Source of the DNA: Chloroflexota bacterium
GTDB lineage: Bacteria; Chloroflexota; Dehalococcoidia; Tepidiformales; Tepidiformaceae
Length of the DNA: 5,226 nt
NCBI GenBank assembly: GCA_963169135.1
Contig: CAUJEQ010000235.1
Location: 1-5,226 of the forward strand
Direction of reading: 5' to 3'
A model generated the notes under the pieces. The model had not been told where the DNA came from. It was given only the letters and a program-made list of their open reading frames with translations, and did no database searches. Positions 4,667 through 5,226 of this stretch are shown here, piece after piece. The position numbers were made by a program, and so were the translations under genes. Position 1 is the stretch's first letter. Every line of letters starts with the position of its first letter.

Positions 4667-5226
4667 GTGAAAAGCCATGTTCTAACCGCAGTATTCGTCT
4701 TCGCACTGCTGTGCGTAGCGGTGGCCACCGGTGCGGTTGCGCGGGAAGCTGCGGCTGCACCCCCGACACCTTTGCTCGAACAGGCAGACTACGTGTTCGC
4801 CTGTCCGGAGACCAACGCTCTCTACCAGTGCGACCAGCAGGATGCGCTACCCGACCCGGCGGTCTGGACCGCCAACCGCATCCCATCAACGGACACGAGT
4901 TCGTGGTGCGTTGGGGGTGGCGATTCGGTCGCCCAGTGCGCGTGGCCGGACGACGGACTGACGCTCGCCGATTCCGGCAGCGGCATGCAATTGCTGTATG
5001 AGTACTACCCGGCGAACCTTTCGGGCGACGCCGCCAACCCGGCACACTACAACACGGCAAAGTTCCGGGTGGTGTCGAGCGCGCAGTACGTCAACGACGG
5101 GTCAGCGTACTGGTCGGCGGAGAGCACCGCCTGGCGGATGATCCTCGACGACGGCTGGCACCGGATCGAGTTGAAGTTCGCGCGGAGCACCACTGGCCGG
5201 CGCCAGGTCTGGGTCGGCAACACGGC
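4667..5226 (+). CDS. Secreted protein, N-terminal 186 residues (gene runs off the right edge)
   Basis: GTG 4667 follows GGAGGAG (4654-4660) at 6 nt, and the frame is open to the window end. The signal peptide MKSHVLTAVFVFALLCVAVA with a likely AVA|R cut after residue 25 is closely related to that of the 56-aa protein at 1911. The mature part has four Cys (46, 55, 81, 91), which suits two disulfides in an exported protein. It is rich in aromatic and small polar residues (LLYEYYPANLSG 109-120, AYWSAESTAWRMILDDGWH 147-165). The stretch DDGWHRIELKFARSTTGRRQ (161-180) followed by VWVGN resembles the strand pair of a concanavalin/laminin-G-like beta sandwich (GWHRIEL...VWVdG), which would suggest carbohydrate or surface binding; this is tentative. 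A proline-free Ala-rich linker (EAAAA) follows the signal peptide. The function is unknown. Confidence 0.75.
   Translation, partial: MKSHVLTAVFVFALLCVAVATGAVAREAAAAPPTPLLEQADYVFACPETNALYQCDQQDALPDPAVWTANRIPSTDTSSWCVGGGDSVAQCAWPDDGLTLADSGSGMQLLYEYYPANLSGDAANPAHYNTAKFRVVSSAQYVNDGSAYWSAESTAWRMILDDGWHRIELKFARSTTGRRQVWVGNT

Noticed and set aside
1828..4729. Mobile element bounded by the two direct repeats
   Set aside because: The repeats are promoter plus coding DNA and not terminal inverted repeats. No transposase, integrase or target duplication is visible, and the genes between are ordinary chromosomal families.
4531..5060. Other open frames on both strands over the secreted protein
   Set aside because: They lack signal peptides or protein-like composition. 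The frame from 4667 has a ribosome binding site, a signal peptide matching the paralogue and no stop to the window end.

Overview
The window is G+C-rich, gene-dense DNA with strong third-position G/C bias, clear GGAGG-type ribosome binding sites and several GTG starts. It has a Ddn-type deazaflavin (F420)-dependent oxidoreductase, a YihY/BrkB protein with a long Ala/Arg-rich tail and Crp-type operator sequences. Together these point to a high-GC actinobacterium. A F420-using Chloroflexota lineage is the main alternative. No phage, insertion sequence, CRISPR, tRNA or rRNA sequence is visible.

Layout: (1) 1-369, minus strand: N-terminal third of an MFS transporter that runs off the left edge. 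(2) 534-1103, plus: conserved hypothetical protein of 189 aa, divergent from the transporter. (3) 1207-1698, plus: nitroreductase/deazaflavin-dependent (Ddn-like) oxidoreductase, followed by a GC-rich hairpin. (4) 1911-2081, plus: a 56-residue exported mini-protein behind an elaborate promoter. (5) 2152-2424, minus: GlsB/YeaQ/YmgE small stress membrane protein, separated from gene 4 by a strong hairpin. (6) 2684-3877, plus: YihY/BrkB membrane protein, divergent from gene 5. (7) 4033-4401, minus: small putative lipoprotein, convergent with gene 6 across a hairpin. (8) 4667-5226, plus: N-terminal 186 residues of a larger secreted protein that runs off the right edge.

The most interesting signal is a matched pair. 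Genes 4 and 8 lie about 2.75 kb apart and share the signal peptide, the first mature residues, the GTG start and an almost equally spaced promoter block. The block has a degenerate Crp-like half (TGTGA-N6-NCACT), then a palindrome TTACCGG(G/C)CGGTAA, then a CTACG(T/G)TCGA -10 region. A perfect 18-bp Crp/FNR-class palindrome (GTGTGAACCGGTTCACAC) sits upstream of gene 8, between it and the divergent lipoprotein gene. This looks like a small co-regulated set of cell-surface or secreted products, one of them a mini version of the other. The co-regulation and the duplication history are inferences from the sequence. There is no gene-free stretch longer than 300 bases; the longest gaps (2425-2683 and 4402-4666) are the two divergent promoter regions.
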